Below are positions 22,850 through 35,927 of a stretch of 64,000 nt of DNA, one piece after another. The notes beneath the pieces were generated by a model. The model was not told the origin of the DNA. It did no database searches and saw nothing but the letters and a program-made list of their open reading frames with translations. The number at the start of each line of letters is the position of its first letter. Within the stretch, counting starts at the first letter, position 1. The translations under genes were made by a program, and so were the position numbers. The stretch comes from Leptobrachium leishanense (taxonomy: Eukaryota; Chordata; Amphibia; Anura; Megophryidae): NCBI GenBank assembly GCA_009667805.1, contig CM019067.1, positions 247,539,721-247,603,720 of the forward strand, read 5' to 3'.

Positions 22850-24087
22850 CCCTTTCGCTGCTGAGGCTTTTCCCGCCCCTGTGCTGAGGTCATTTTTTAC
22901 CTGTTTTGCGCATCATGTTTAAACGTGTTTTTAAGGCTTATTTTAGTATATGACACCGACATATTATATATCGTTCTTTCCGTCAGACTCGGTAGATTCA
23001 TAATATGTCATTATTATATGTATACGTTATGTCATGTTTGTATATTATAACAAAAAATGCAATAAAATATGTATTTTCAATAATTTACAATGTGTAAAGT
23101 GTTTTTTTCCACATTTTAACATGCGAGCAATTGCGGTTATATTTTGTATGGGGTGCGCTTGTTAAAAAAATTAGAGATGGGGTCTCGTTACATTTTTTTT
23201 TGGGGAAAATGACACCATTTTTAACAAACGCACCGCATACAAAAATCGTTAATGCAGCATCATTGTTCACATTATAATTGAAATGGGAACAATATTGCTG
23301 CATTAACAAACCAAAAAAAATAAAAAAAAAGTGTTTTTTTTTTTTTTTTAATTTTTTTTTTTAATTTTTTTTATTTTTATTTTTCTTTTTTTTTTTTTTT
23401 ACAATTTTTTTTACTTTTCATGTTTGGTATCGTTGGAACGGCCATGCTCTGGCCGATCCAACCATATCAAAATTTAACCCCTAACTGCCACGGATCGGGA
23501 GATAGGGAGTTCATTGGAACTCCCTATCTCCACAGTTCGTGGCAGTTAGGGGTTAACTGTAGGACTGGCGTCATCGTGCTGCGCACGATGACGCCAGTCC
23601 TCTGGGGGAGTTCCCGGAAGCTTGGCCGACATCCAAGATGTCGGCCAGCTCCCGGGAAGGATCGCGAATCGGCGCTTTTCAGCGCCGATTTGCGATCCAG
23701 CTCCCCAGGGGTTAATGCCAGGCATCATTTGGAAGGGCAGGCTGTGCCCTTCCAAATGATGCCTGGGTTAAGCCCCTGTGTGCCGCCGATCGGGAGGGAG
23801 AGAGGTCCGAAGGACCTCCCCCCCTCCCTTTCAGGCGCCTCCTCCGCACATGCGGGGGGGGCGCCTGAATTAGGTGTCATCGCGGGGGCGCGATGACACC
23901 TAATAATGGCGGCCACTGCTCCGGATGCCGGGCTGACATCCAGGATGTCAGCCCGCACCGGAGGGGCCAGCGATCGGCCGGAACCCGGCCGAACGCTGAC
24001 CCCAATGCGAGGACGCGCTCAGCGCGTCCTCCGCATACCAGCGGTAATGCTGAGGACGCGCTGAGCGCGTCCTTAGCATTGAAGTGG
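22850..24087. mobile_element. piggyBac-like MITE containing a row of hairpins
   Basis: TTAA flanks both ends (22846-22849, 24088-24091). The left end is CCCTTTCGCTGCTGAGG and the right end is agcattgaagtgg. The left half is AT-rich with a long T run (about 23330-23410). From about 23425 to 24070 the DNA is a succession of about a dozen short, adjacent perfect or near-perfect inverted repeats (for example GGCCGACATCCAAGATGTCGGCC in parts, 23620-23645, and GAGGACGCGCTCAGCGCGTCCTC in parts, 24010-24034). No transposase. Frames across it arise from the GC-rich palindromes. Confidence 0.85.
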
Positions 24088-24091
24088 TTAA

Positions 24092-24584
24092 GGGTTAATG
24101 GGTAGGCTTCATCCCTCACATTATACATTTTATTTTTTCCTTGATTAATGGCATTTTAGGGGTTAATGTGTTAGCTATATGCCTCACAGTGTATTCATTT
24201 CATGTTTTACCTTGATCAATGGCATTTTAGGGGTTAATGAGTAGGCAAAATGCCACATTGTTTATTATTTTTATTGTATTTCCCTGGGTTTATGGCATTT
24301 CAGGGGTTATTATGGAAGTTAGAATCTAAAGGGTCTAATCATCTTTAGATCCTCTGCTTTTTGTCACATTTCGGGGAATTTATTTCGCCGAAAATAAAGT
24401 GAATTCCCTATTTAGTGAATGGTCACTGTAATTTGCTAAAAGTGGAGTTGCTGAAGGAGCAATCAGACATTCAGCGAAAACTGCCAAACTGCGGCAAATA
24501 AAGTATCATGTTAGTACAATAAAAAGGCATCATTGCATCACATTACTCTGGGCTTTTGGAATCTTATTTATATATACTTATTTA
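24092..24584. other. spacer with a MITE fragment
   Basis: The motif ttttaggggttaatg recurs three times at about 24120-24250 (aggcattttaggggttaatg variants about 75 bp apart). 24370-24500 matches 15540-15700 in inverted orientation. No gene. Confidence 0.45.
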
Positions 24585-25668
24585 GGGCACTATTACCTGG
24601 TGTGAGTTAACCCTTGCGTCGGCATGGTTTTGCGTTAGCGCCAGGTTAATCGAGTCTAGCGCCTGACCAACAGATCTTTTGCCTCTCGCTACAAATGGGA
24701 AAAATCACTTAGCGCATTGCTATTAGCGATTTGTAGCTCAAGCTTACTGTACTTTCCGCGTCCTTTACTTAACATGGGGAGCGCTAGAGATCTCTAGCGC
24801 TTTTGCAGCTAGCAGATCAGTTGGTGCCAGCGCTAATTTTTGAGGGGCGCTAATTGCACCATTTTACCTACTGCTTAACCCTGGTGCTAACTCCAAAAAA
24901 AACAGATCTTCGCCCAAAATTAACAGGCAATTGAAAGGAATGCAGCACAGGTGTTCTCTTGGCCCCATACACTATAGCAATGGATCTGGTCCGCATTGTC
25001 GTTGCTGTTGCAGTCGGCTCTATTATAAAAGTATCCTTTATCCACATATATCCTAATTCTAATATATTGCCTAATTTTAAACATTTTATGCTGGGGGTTA
25101 TTCATAGTATGGAAGCGGTTGATTATTAGGGTGACTGTGTGGACCATGTTTAAAGGGACATGTGAATAAGTCTTGCCCTGAAACATGTATTATTTATATG
25201 CTGCAGCAGGGAAATTTTTGTCGCTCACCTGGCCTTCCTTTTGGATCTATTAAATGCAGTGTAATGATTCTACCTGCTGTTGGGTGGCATTTATCATGCA
25301 ATGCCCATCAGCCTTAATATATGTGTGCATCAAACCATGGATGATACGGCCACCTTGGATGATTTTAATAATGCAGGGGTGTGAGGTTATTCACTGGATG
25401 TGTTCATATTCAAGCTTGTGAGGGCAGGGGTAGGTATGGCCCGGCACTCTGCACTGGAAAAAAAACGTTCTATCCTGTACACAACCGCTTTAGCGCTGGG
25501 TCTCAGCCCGGGTCTTAGAGTTTTCCTAGCGTGCGCTAAACGACCTTGTTCATGGACTACTGCAGACAAGGTGATCTGTTCGTGGGTCGTCAGGCACTAT
25601 GTTTTAGCAACTCGCGCTAAATGTTTCCTTTAGCGATGGTGTTTTAGCTCACACAGGTGATTGGGCCC
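24585..25668. mobile_element. Harbinger-like element, GGGC ends, TTA target duplication
   Basis: The left end GGGCACTATTACCTGGTGTG pairs imperfectly with the right end CACACAGGTGATTGGGCCC. TTA flanks both sides (24582-24584, 25669-25671). The interior contains aacatggggagcgctagaga, as in other family members. No transposase. The ends have diverged, so this is an older copy. Confidence 0.65.
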
Positions 25669-25671
25669 TTA

Positions 25672-26062
25672 GTTTTATTCAGTGATATGATTTAGTGGTG
25701 AAAATTATTAGTGCCCCCCCAGTTTTGACTGTGGTATCTTCTGTGCCCCCCCTAAATATTGTTCCTAGAGTCGCCACTGTCTGTGGTACATATGTATAAA
25801 GGACAAGTTTTCATGTAACGTAAAAAAGGGAGTATTTTGCAAAGATAGTTGATTGATTTCAAACCAAGGGTATCACATGTTTTGAGAGAGAGAAGATTAA
25901 AGCAAACTGCTGAAATCAACTTTCCCATGGATCAAAATCTAGTTTAAAAACAGCCTTTATTCTCTTTCAAGACGGAAGGATGGAATGGAAGGAAATAAGC
26001 TGTTTAGAAACTACAGTCACATAGTATATTGTTAGCCATTGAAATTTAGATTTCTAAAACAC
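25672..26062. other. no gene recognised
   Basis: Short spacer, no supported frame. Confidence 0.5.
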
Positions 26063-26065
26063 TAG

Positions 26066-27636
26066 GGGCCCTATTACATCCTTTAAGGAAAAAATGCACG
26101 CGCAACGCGTGAATTTGTGCGCCAATCGTTAACGTGCGGAAATCAACACTGGAATTACAATCCTCGCTCATTTTTTCATCCGTCGAGCAATATCGCGTGT
26201 TAAATTGAAGCGCAAAAATGTGCGCAGTAACGTTGTGAGGACTGTTTTTTTCATGCGATTCAGCCAATCAGAATTAAGAACCACAATTATCTCAAGTTTT
26301 TGCGCCTGTCAAAGTCAATCTGAGCATATATGCTGCAGCAATAATAAATGCACACACTAGACTTGTGCACCGATTTTTTTTTTGGTTCGATTCGATTCGT
26401 TCGGATGTTTAAAATTTCGATTCGGCTCGTTTTGGCCGATTTCTGTTTCGATTCGGTTCGGCTCGTTTTTCGTATACATTTTTTTTCGAAATATCGACCA
26501 TTTTTCGTGTTTTCGGGTCACTCTGCTCGTTTTTTGTATTGACTTTTCGTGATTTCGGAAATTTTCGTTTTTTTCGGAACGTCTGTTCTCCTCGTTTCAA
26601 AGTGTCTAACTCTATTCGTTTTGACGTAAACTACTATGGTTTACTTTTTTTATACTTTATATATTTTTTTATAATTAATTTTTGGTTTGTTTTTCGGATC
26701 CGATAATTCATTCTGTCGATACGATAAATCTGGCGATTCTATCGTGTTTTTTTTTTATTAAATAAAGATCCTTTTTTTCTTATGAATATACATTTCACAA
26801 CTTTATTTAATCGTATTAAAATGGTATGAAAGCCAAGGAACAAAAAAATGAACAAAACGATTTAAAAAACGCTAAACTGACCCGAATGCCACAAGAAACA
26901 AGTGATACGCATTTACAAATACAAAATTTACAGAATCAGCGATATAACTGATAATAGTTAAATATACGATGTCCAGAATTACCGAAATGGAACCGAAATC
27001 ACGAAATGGAACCGAAATCATAAATAGAGCGAAAACAAATTTCGATTTGACACATTTCAAGTCCATTCGAAAAATCCGAAATTTTTTCGTTTCGGCTCGG
27101 AAAACTTTTCGGATCTGTCGGTTTTCGGGTCCGATCCGATTCGGAAATTCGGCCGAATCCGAAGACACGAATCGTGAAAATTCCGAGATTCCGAAAGCCG
27201 AAACGCACATCCCTAGCACACACAACTTCTCCATTTTATTGGTTTGCTATGAGTAGAATGTGTAAGTATACATTGCAGATTTTTTTGGGTTGGTGTATTT
27301 GGGTTCGGCCAGGTTGATAGAATTTGCCATTAACACCAGCTTTTAGGAGTAGCTAAAATTATGCGCGCAACGGCTATGCGTTAATTCCAGCGCATAGATT
27401 GTAATACCATCCGCGTACGACCACACAAACGCATTTGCACTCACAATGATAAGTACAGGACGCACGCTGTAAAGTACACTCGCGCAGCGTTCGTGCAGGT
27501 TCACCTGCGGTAGACGTTTACGTGCATTTGTTTCGCTGACATAGTAATACGACGTTCAGCGCAAAGGGTTTTACCCCTCGCGTTAATGTTTTTTTGCGCC
27601 GGCGCAAATGTTTGCGCGAAGATTGTAATAGGGCCC
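26066..27636. mobile_element. Harbinger-like MITE, TAG target duplication, with nested hAT element
   Basis: The ends GGGCCCTATTACA (26066) and TGTAATAGGGCCC (27624-27636) are flanked by TAG (26063-26065, 27637-27639). Without the nested 858-bp element and its 8-bp duplication it is about 705 bp. That matches the opposite-orientation copy at 44580-45285 (706 bp). CpG-rich, non-coding. Confidence 0.88.
26358..27215. mobile_element. hAT-type element, TAGGGATGTGC family, 8-bp target duplication
   Basis: The left end TAGACTTGTGCACCGA is a mutated form of the family end. The right end is TCCGAAAGCC...GCACATCCCTA. A perfect 8-bp duplication GCACACAC flanks it (26350-26357, 27216-27223). Subterminal regions carry many TTCGATTCG/CGAATCG motifs. 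Non-coding, 858 bp. Confidence 0.9.
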
Positions 27637-27844
27637 TAGTTCAGGTAAAAATCTAAACAGTTGCAAATTAAAAAAAATAAAATAAACGTTTATCACTCTC
27701 TCTGCAAAAAGAAAAAGAAAGTCCCATTGCGCAGACAATGCAACAAGGTACTAGTTGCTACAATAAGTAACCCTCCCAGATGAATGAATCACCTTGAGGA
27801 GTATCTTTGATTCTCCCACCTCTTCACAAAACCAACATGAGTAG

Positions 27845-28131
27845 AACTAGTATTGCTCATAAAATAAAGGATATTTTGGGAGAAGGGTTACAGTAGGAAG
27901 ACAATCAACCAAGCACAACTGAAAGCCTCTGGCATTCCTAGGGAGGATCTACATAAAGACATCCTCAGGAAGAAATTTGAGAGAGTGCTTTTCGTGAGTA
28001 CCTATTTTCCTCTTTCTTGTGATAATAAGAGAATCATCCGTGGTAATTGGCACATTTTACAAAGTGATAGGGACATTGGTCATCTGTTCCATAATTTCCC
28101 ACTGTTTGCTATGCGCAGAATTAAGAATATA
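27845..28131 (+). pseudogene. Penelope-like element ORF fragment, part 1
   Basis: From about 27913 the plus frame reads LKASGIPREDLHKDILRKKF, then FVSTYFPL and NWHILQSD...LFHNFPLFAMRRIKN. This resembles the segment after the reverse transcriptase core of Penelope-like retroelements. The reading frame stops where a Tc1 copy was inserted after KNI and resumes in the same frame at 30926. Only this internal piece of the gene is present. The assignment is from recalled motif similarity. Confidence 0.6.
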
Positions 28132-28239
28132 TACAGTTGTGTTCAAAATTATTCAACACCCAATGCTGTAAAGGATTTTAGGGAATTTAGCGTACATTTG
28201 TAATTGTATTCAGAATGAAATCCTACAAGGACTTTTTAA

Positions 28240-29408
28240 CCCTTTCGCTGCTGAGCCTTTTCCTGCCCCTGTGCTGAGCTCATTTTTACCGGTTTTGCTC
28301 ATCATGTTTAACCGCGTTTTGAAGCCTTATTTTAATATATGACCCAGACATATTATATATCGTTCTTTCCGGCAGACTGTGCAGATTCATAATATGTCAT
28401 TATTATATGTATACGTTATGTCATGTCTGTATATTATAACAAAAAATGCAATAAAATTTGAATTTTCAATAATTTACAATGTGTAAAGTGTTTTTTTTCA
28501 CATTTTAAAATGCGATCGTTTGCGGTTATATTTTCTATGGGGGTGCGCTTGTTAAAAAAATTATAAATGAGGAATCGTTACTTTTTTTGGGGAAAATTTA
28601 ATGTTTTTTAGCAAACGCCCCCCATAGAAAAAATAGTTAGTGCAGCATCATTGTTCACATTATAATTGAAATGGGAACAATATTGTTGCACTAATAAATC
28701 TAAAAAAAAAACCAAAAAAACATTTTTTAATTTTTATTTAATTTTTACTTTTTACATGGTCATGTTTGGTATCATTGGAACGGCCACACTCTGGCCGTTC
28801 CAATGATAGTAAACTTTAACCCCTAGCTGTCATGGATCGGGAGATAGGGGGTTCATTGGAACCCCCTATCTCCACTATAGGTGGCAGCAAGGGGTTAATT
28901 TGAAAACTGGCGCCATCGCGCTCTGCGCGATGACGCCAGTCGTTAGGGGGATATCCTGGAAGCTTGGCCGACATCCAAGATGTCGGCCAGCTCCGGGAAG
29001 GGACCGCGATACGGCGCATGTTGGCGCCATATCGCGATCCAGCCCCCTAGGGGTTAAAGACAGCCGCCGCTTGGAAGGGCAGGCTGTGCCCTTCCAGGCG
29101 GTGCCTGCCTTTAACCGCTGGCATGCACGGATGGGGAGGGGGAGAGGTCCGAAGGACCTCCCCCCCTCCCCTTCAGGCACCTTCCCTGCAATGGCGGGGG
29201 GTGCCTGAAATAGGGGTGCCTATCGTGCCCGCCTGGGTCCCGTAGGTTGGGCTGACATCGATGATGTCAGCCCACACCGGGGGGCCGAGCGATCAGCCGG
29301 AATACCGGCTGATCGTGGGCTGCGAAGGGAGGACGCGCTCAGCGCGTCCTCCGCAGCCAAGTAGGAATGCGGTTGGACGCGCTGAGCGCGTCCTCCGCAT
29401 TGAAAGGG
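28240..29408. mobile_element. piggyBac-like MITE nested in the Tc1 5' region
   Basis: CCCTTTCGCTGCTGAGCC at the left and GCATTGAAAGGG at the right are flanked by TTAA (28236-28239, 29409-29412). The empty site is preserved in the related Tc1 copy at about 5950 (complement ggactttttaaagaaccat), which shows a clean TTAA insertion. The right half (28780-29400) is the same row of hairpins as at 23425-24070, with base changes. Confidence 0.93.
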
Positions 29409-29658
29409 TTAAAGAACCATATGCAACTAAAATGACATCAATTGGTTTTGTAATACAGTAGTAAATGTTTCTTTTGTGAATTCTTCATTGACACAATTAT
29501 TCAACCCCCTAAAGACTACCACTCTGAAGAACAAAGGTTCATTCAAGTGTTTTCAATCAGGTATTGAAAACACCTGTGGATGTCACGAAGCAGCAATAAA
29601 GCATAATAAGCACCAATTAGGCAGCTTTAAAATGACTGTGATACTCAGCTCCTTCTAG

Positions 29659-30705
<1,047 letters not shown>

Positions 30706-30728
30706 GATTGAATGTCACTTGGGGGTTG

Positions 30729-30734
30729 AATAAA
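30729..30734 (+). terminator. polyadenylation signal after the Tc1 transposase
   Basis: AATAAA 23 bases after the stop codon, within the inner direct repeat of the right Tc1 end. The right position for 3' end formation of the transposase transcript; not proven. Confidence 0.5.
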
Positions 30735-30925
30735 ACTGATAATGATGTGAGCACAGAAAAGACATTTGTGGTTATTTCATTATAAATGTTATGTTATATT
30801 TGTCTGACTTACACGTGCCTCTTTGATTTAATTGTAAGCAAGATGACTGAATGATCAAAATCAATGTCAAACTGGCCAAAACACTCAATTTCAGTGGGGG
30901 TTGAATAATTTTGAACACAACTGTA

Positions 30926-31170
30926 TGTAGTTAGGGCAGATGCCCAACCTAGGACTAGACAAACTTTTTTAGAAAAAAGAAACCAGATGTATAAATGGCG
31001 CTTTGATGATAACTCGGATCGTTACACGTTCTTTCAAGTGTGGCGTTCCCTTCACCACGATAATTGTTAATAAAAATGTGAAACAAGTGAAAGAACAGCG
31101 CTCCTTCCTAATATACAATCGTGTATCCCACGTAATAACACCAAGGTGCACCAAAAGGCAGCAATTGTTT
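30926..31170 (+). pseudogene. Penelope-like element ORF fragment, part 2
   Basis: Directly after the right TA of the Tc1 copy the plus frame reads VVRADAQPRTRQTF. It is in frame with the end of part 1 if one TA is dropped. The similarity fades after about 30990, and no GIY-YIG endonuclease motif is visible. Confidence 0.5.
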
Positions 31171-31289
31171 TACGTTTCTGCAAATTTTAGGGGATAATAC
31201 CTCCAAGGGTATTCCTTCAGTGGGATTAAATGGATAAGCAGACAATCCGAACCTCCAATATACAAAGAGAGAAAGGTACAATAGTGCAG

Positions 31290-31705
31290 ATCACCCAATC
31301 TGCCCTCGCCGCGGCCCCCTGCTATTGTGTGCCGCGGGCGATTTACTGGGCGGGGCGCAGCTTGGCAGGCAAACAGGCAGCCGCAGTGCAGGCTGAGCGG
31401 ATTCATTCACACGCCCGCGCAGTGCGCTCTGCCTCTGCGTTTATTCGCCCGGCACGTGAAGGCAGGGCCCGCATGACTTGTTGCAAGAGGTTAGGGCACA
31501 CAAACATGACTGCAGCCTCACAGCACCGGGTGCACTCGCAACCAGCCTCGCGCACATCGGCCAGACAGGCGCCGGATTGGCGGCAATTGGCTGCCCGACC
31601 AACGGTCCGACTCCGGGCCGGGATGTGGAGGCTGTGGCACCCCCTGCCATCACTGCCACACCTGGTACCTGGTGCATACCGCCCCCCCGCCTAAGTACAC
31701 CACTG
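31290..31705. repeat. GC-rich repeat with a GTGTACTTAGGCGGGG end
   Basis: The right end (complement agtcagtggtgtacttaggc) resembles the agtggcgtagcatgg ends at 8264. The interior is CpG-rich with three overlapping 90-154-residue frames of biased composition that show no domain. It is probably a non-autonomous DNA element; the left boundary is unclear. Confidence 0.45.
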
Positions 31706-32180
31706 ACTGACATGTTAAGTCACCAGGTCCCACATGGACATTGGAGTTATATCATAGTGAATGGACATTATTACATAATGCTTCCCTTATGGGCACTTTG
31801 CAAGAACTGAGTTTTTTTCTATTTGCTTTTTTCTCATGATTGGTACAGGCACATTGGAGACAGCCCATGGGCTCTTGGATTTTTCACATGCGGCAGCAGA
31901 CACCGGGAACATCAGCAGCTTGTACTCTGCCACTCATGATATTGGTATTTATATTGTTTTGCATATAATCAAGTATTTTTTATATGTAATCAAATTCATG
32001 TGTGACTGGGAGGTCTCTATCCCTTCCTTACCTGCATATTGCCCCTATATTGGGTTTAGTCTGTGTACAGGGTGAGGGCATTATGCACTGAGGAAGGGTC
32101 TGTGACCCCGAAACGTTTGCGTTTTTGTTCTTCTGCTCAAGTAAATGTGGTGTTACAAGTGCACCAGAAATAGCAGCACT
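31706..32180 (+). repeat. retroelement-like tail motif near 32075-32120
   Basis: gcactgaggaagggtctgtg, then accccgaaacgtttgcg, is a motif type common in 3' regions of vertebrate retroelements, including Penelope-like ones. It lies about 1.1 kb downstream of the Penelope-like ORF fragment in the same orientation and may belong to it. Confidence 0.35.
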
Positions 32181-33700
32181 GGCATTGTGTTTCATTTATT
32201 GTTCAGGAAAACAAAGGACAAACAGAAAACAAAACCATAGTGCAGCCAATATAAGGATAACATCAGATTTATTACATTTATTAATATTTGCTATTAATAC
32301 GTTGGGCCAAAAAAAGCCAGTTATCAATATAACCACAGGACAAGTGTTTCGTTGGTATAAAAATTTATAGACTAGCACCTTTGCTGCAATGGAAACTTAA
32401 AACATGTGCCAACAAATATTTTTTGGAGTGGTCCCTCATGCCTCAGGCTACATCATTAATGTGAGCAGGACATCTTTACTTCAGGAGTGTTGAAATGCAC
32501 TCTTCTTTGAATATGTATAGAGCACTTGTTCTTAAAGGTACTGCCATTCAGTGGAAGAACTACAAGGAAGCAGAAGTGATATGCAAGCACTCAACAGATA
32601 TTAGATAAGGAAACATGAGTATTTGTTGACATTACACATATTGTAGCGTTTTACATGTCGTTGATGACAACTTAATGATGATGAATCCATGCTTCTATAC
32701 TGCACTAAGGAAGATCTGTATCTAAATGGAATATCTGAAGAATATGCCTGTGAAGATATACAACTGTGTTACACATATCATTATTTTACTCTTTACACCA
32801 TTAGTGAATGAGTATCATATTACTTTTGTCGGTGCATTATTTGGGGAATGTGCAAGTTGGCTATCTTAAAAGTGACTGTACCTTGAATATTATTGTAAAG
32901 AAAACTTTCCACAGGAGGATTTCACATAGATTTTACATAACTAGTGTTAATACATACATTAAAAAATATTTTAAATAATATGTAATCCCATTGCTGGATG
33001 AAAAATCTATTCTTACTCCTCTATTTGTTTATTTATACTATGTTGAAAAGTGATACGATTCAGGTTATACAGTTGCCAATTTCTCTTAGTTTGTGGATAA
33101 TTCCTATTAAAAGGATACAGAGTTCCTTTTTTGCTCTTAAATAACTGGGCAGAGGCTGCTAACAGCATCTGCCCTATTATTGGTTTACATTTTATCTAAT
33201 TATATATTTATATAAGTGATTTACTCACCTTTTTTCCCTCGCCGCATATTGCTCCTCCTCTTGGGCTTACGGACTCCCAAATCCAGAAGTCCCAGTAGCT
33301 TTGCTGCACAATTTGCTTGGCAATGTAAAAATGTGCAGCGCAAGGTCTGTTAATTGTGCATCGTTCAGGACCTACGCACTTTATGTACACAAATGCCTTT
33401 AAAGCCTGCGCAGAATGATGGATCAGAGCTGTGTGCATGTGCAGATTTGATCCAATTGGCTGCCTCTCTGAGAATGGGAGGTATCAGAGCATGATGTTGG
33501 GACCCTATGCTGACTGATTACCTAGCAGCTGGTGGCACTTGGTGTTGTGGAGAAAACTCTGAAAACTCCATGTGACCCACATGTAAGCTGTATACCTAAG
33601 TCACCCAGTAATTCGCGCCCTAACAAGTTCACCGGACATGTGAGTAGGATTTGGACACTGTCTGGACGTGGGGAGAGAGCTTTAGGTGAGAATAAAGAGA
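32181..33700. other. no gene recognised
   Basis: AT-rich, with scattered frames under 80 residues and no repeat relation seen. Confidence 0.5.
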
Positions 33701-34886
33701 CTCTTACAGTTACTATCAACTCAAGAACATTGCCCATGTCCATCTCTTTCTGATGCAAGATACCACAGAGGTGCTGGTTCATGCGCTTGTCATTTCATGG
33801 CTTGATTGCTGCAACTCACTACTTATTGGCCTCCACAACGCTCACATTGTCCCTTTGCAGGCTGTAATGAATGCAGGTGCCAGGCTTATTTTTCTCACCA
33901 GACGCTCCTCTTGTACATCCCCCCTTCTGTCGGTCCATCCATTGGCTTCCTGTATGTTTTAGGATACAGTTTAAAATACTGACACTCACCTTCAAATCAC
34001 TCAATAACTCAACCCTCCTTAAATGTCTTTGCTGCTCCGCAGGCACGTCCAGTTTAGACAACTCTGGTCGGCAGGCGACCTCTGCCTGTCCTCTGTCTAC
34101 ACCTGTGCTGCCAATGCTCACCTCCAGGACCTCACTAGGGATGAGCGTTTGGTTTGGATCTGTTCGGAGTGCGAATCGAACATCAGCTGTTCGAAAGTTC
34201 GCGAACTTCGAACTTTTCAGGTTGTTCGCAAAAAGTTCTAATTTTTTTTTAAAAAGGTATGAAAAATGCTTAAAAAATACTAAAAAAATCTAGAAATAAA
34301 GAGACTCTTTACTGTAGAATATTATAAGCAACGGTTTATTAGATATTGAATTAAAACGGGAATATTTTTAACATTGAAGCCTATGGGATAAAACATTCTT
34401 GTTACTAAAACATCAGGCAGACACGGCCCTCTAATCAGGTACTGTAGAGGGCAGCCTGCTGGGGCCACCCAAGGATCCCCTTGAGGAGCATGCGGCTGCC
34501 GGTTGACAGAGCTGCGACTGTGCGTGCTAGCCGGCCGGGTGCATGTGGCAGAGACAGGCGGCGCAGGGAGGGAGCCACTGCACCTGCGGCCACGGCAGAC
34601 CCCCCCACAACCAGGATCCAGGGAGCCCCCACTGACCACCAGGCTACGGTAAGGCAACACATTTCTAAAAAAAATAAAATCCGAGGACATTTTTAAATGT
34701 TCCCGGGAACATAAAATAAAACTTTTTTTTCTTTTTCTACCTTGCTGAATGTATTTAATTATATATATTAGATACATTCAGCCAGGTAGAGGGGGTGGCA
34801 TGTGGGCTGCGCGGGGTCTCAGGCAGTGGTTTGTTTTTTTGTGTGTATAATTTTAGCAAATTTATAGGGGAAGGTAAGGGCAGGTA

Positions 34887-34894
<8 letters not shown>

Positions 34895-34920
<26 letters not shown>

Positions 34921-34935
34921 TTATAAATATATATA
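34895..34935. repeat. AT microsatellite
   Basis: A run of about 14 TA dinucleotides followed by a second short run (tataaatatatatat). Confidence 0.9.
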
Positions 34936-34966
34936 TCCAGACTTGTATTAAACATCTTGGCAACTA

Positions 34967-35112
34967 ATTGCCCCCCCCCCCAATTTGGCTGATCCCTCCA
35001 GAAGAAATGTTGAACCCGATAGAGCAGAGAATAATATATATATTCTCTGCTCTGTCGGGTTCAACATTTCTTCTGGAGGGATCAGCCAAATGGGGGGGGG
35101 GGCGCATTTAGT
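34967..35112. repeat. near-perfect hairpin, arms of about 65 bp
   Basis: gctgatccctccagaagaaa tgttgaacccg... at the left pairs with cgggttcaacatttcttctg gagggatcagc at the right, around an AT centre (aataatatatatatt). C10 and G10 runs form the outer ends. Non-coding; the 105-residue frame across it is an artefact. Confidence 0.9.
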
Positions 35113-35539
35113 TGAGATTGTACACATGCCACCCCCCATGTGTGTATGTGTATATATGGTCTGAGGTCTGTGGGTGGGTGTATATATATATCTGCGTGTT
35201 GATATATACGTATATATAGGTCTGCGTGTTGATATATATACGTATATGTCTGTGTGTGGTATCAATGCATCCCTACTCTATACGCAGCGCTCTGTGTCCC
35301 TATAATATATATGATCAGGGGTTACCTTTTTTATATTTTTATACTATTCCTATTAAATTAACAGTAATTATTGATGTATTTTATTCAGTAGAAACTGTTG
35401 TTTGCCTATATAATATGTACTTTGTGAAAATAAAACGGTTTGACGGTACATATTAATTTGGATTCCTGTCCAGTGAGGTGAGAAGCAAACGTAATGCAGT
35501 TTAGACACACTGCGAGGCGGAGCGGAGTTAAGTCAAGCC

Positions 35540-35665
35540 TGCAAAATGTTTGCTTCTCTTCGTTTCACTACGCTGTGCGTCGCTACATGCTCAGTTTGTC
35601 TCAGCCTTTATTCCCACATCGCTACACGCTCAGTGTGCCTCAGCCTTTATTCCCGCATCGCTAGC
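35540..35665 (+). repeat. two-copy tandem repeat, about 57 bp
   Basis: cgctacatgctcagtttgtc tcagcctttattcccacat is followed directly by a second copy with cgctacacgctcagtgtgcc. Confidence 0.8.
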
Positions 35666-35927
35666 TTACCGAATCAGTTTGTATAGTTGTTACTGATCCT
35701 GCTTGTTCTGAGGACCCGATCTGTTGCCGACTTGGCCTGCCATTTGACTATTCTCTCTGTGTATTCCCTGCCTGTTCTGTTTGCTTCCTGTTGCTACTGG
35801 TGTGCGCCGATTCTCACCATATACAGTAACGCAGTACAAGTGCCTAAACATTGCTGACCCAGTTTTGTTATAGCTGCTGATGTAACTGAATAGATCGGGA
35901 ATCTCTTCTGCATTACCAAAACCTCCA

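Noticed and set aside
23425..24070. microRNA cluster
   Set aside because: The hairpins have short arms (about 8-20 bp) and touch each other, so they do not look like separate microRNA precursors. Kept only as a structural finding.
23420..24128. Overlapping frames of 70-158 codons on both strands
   Set aside because: They lie in the hairpin row of a MITE. Palindromic GC-rich DNA produces open frames on both strands, and their composition is not protein-like.
31230..31713. Frames of 90-154 codons in a GC-rich block
   Set aside because: Three frames overlap on opposite strands with biased composition and no domain; the block has a repeat-like end.
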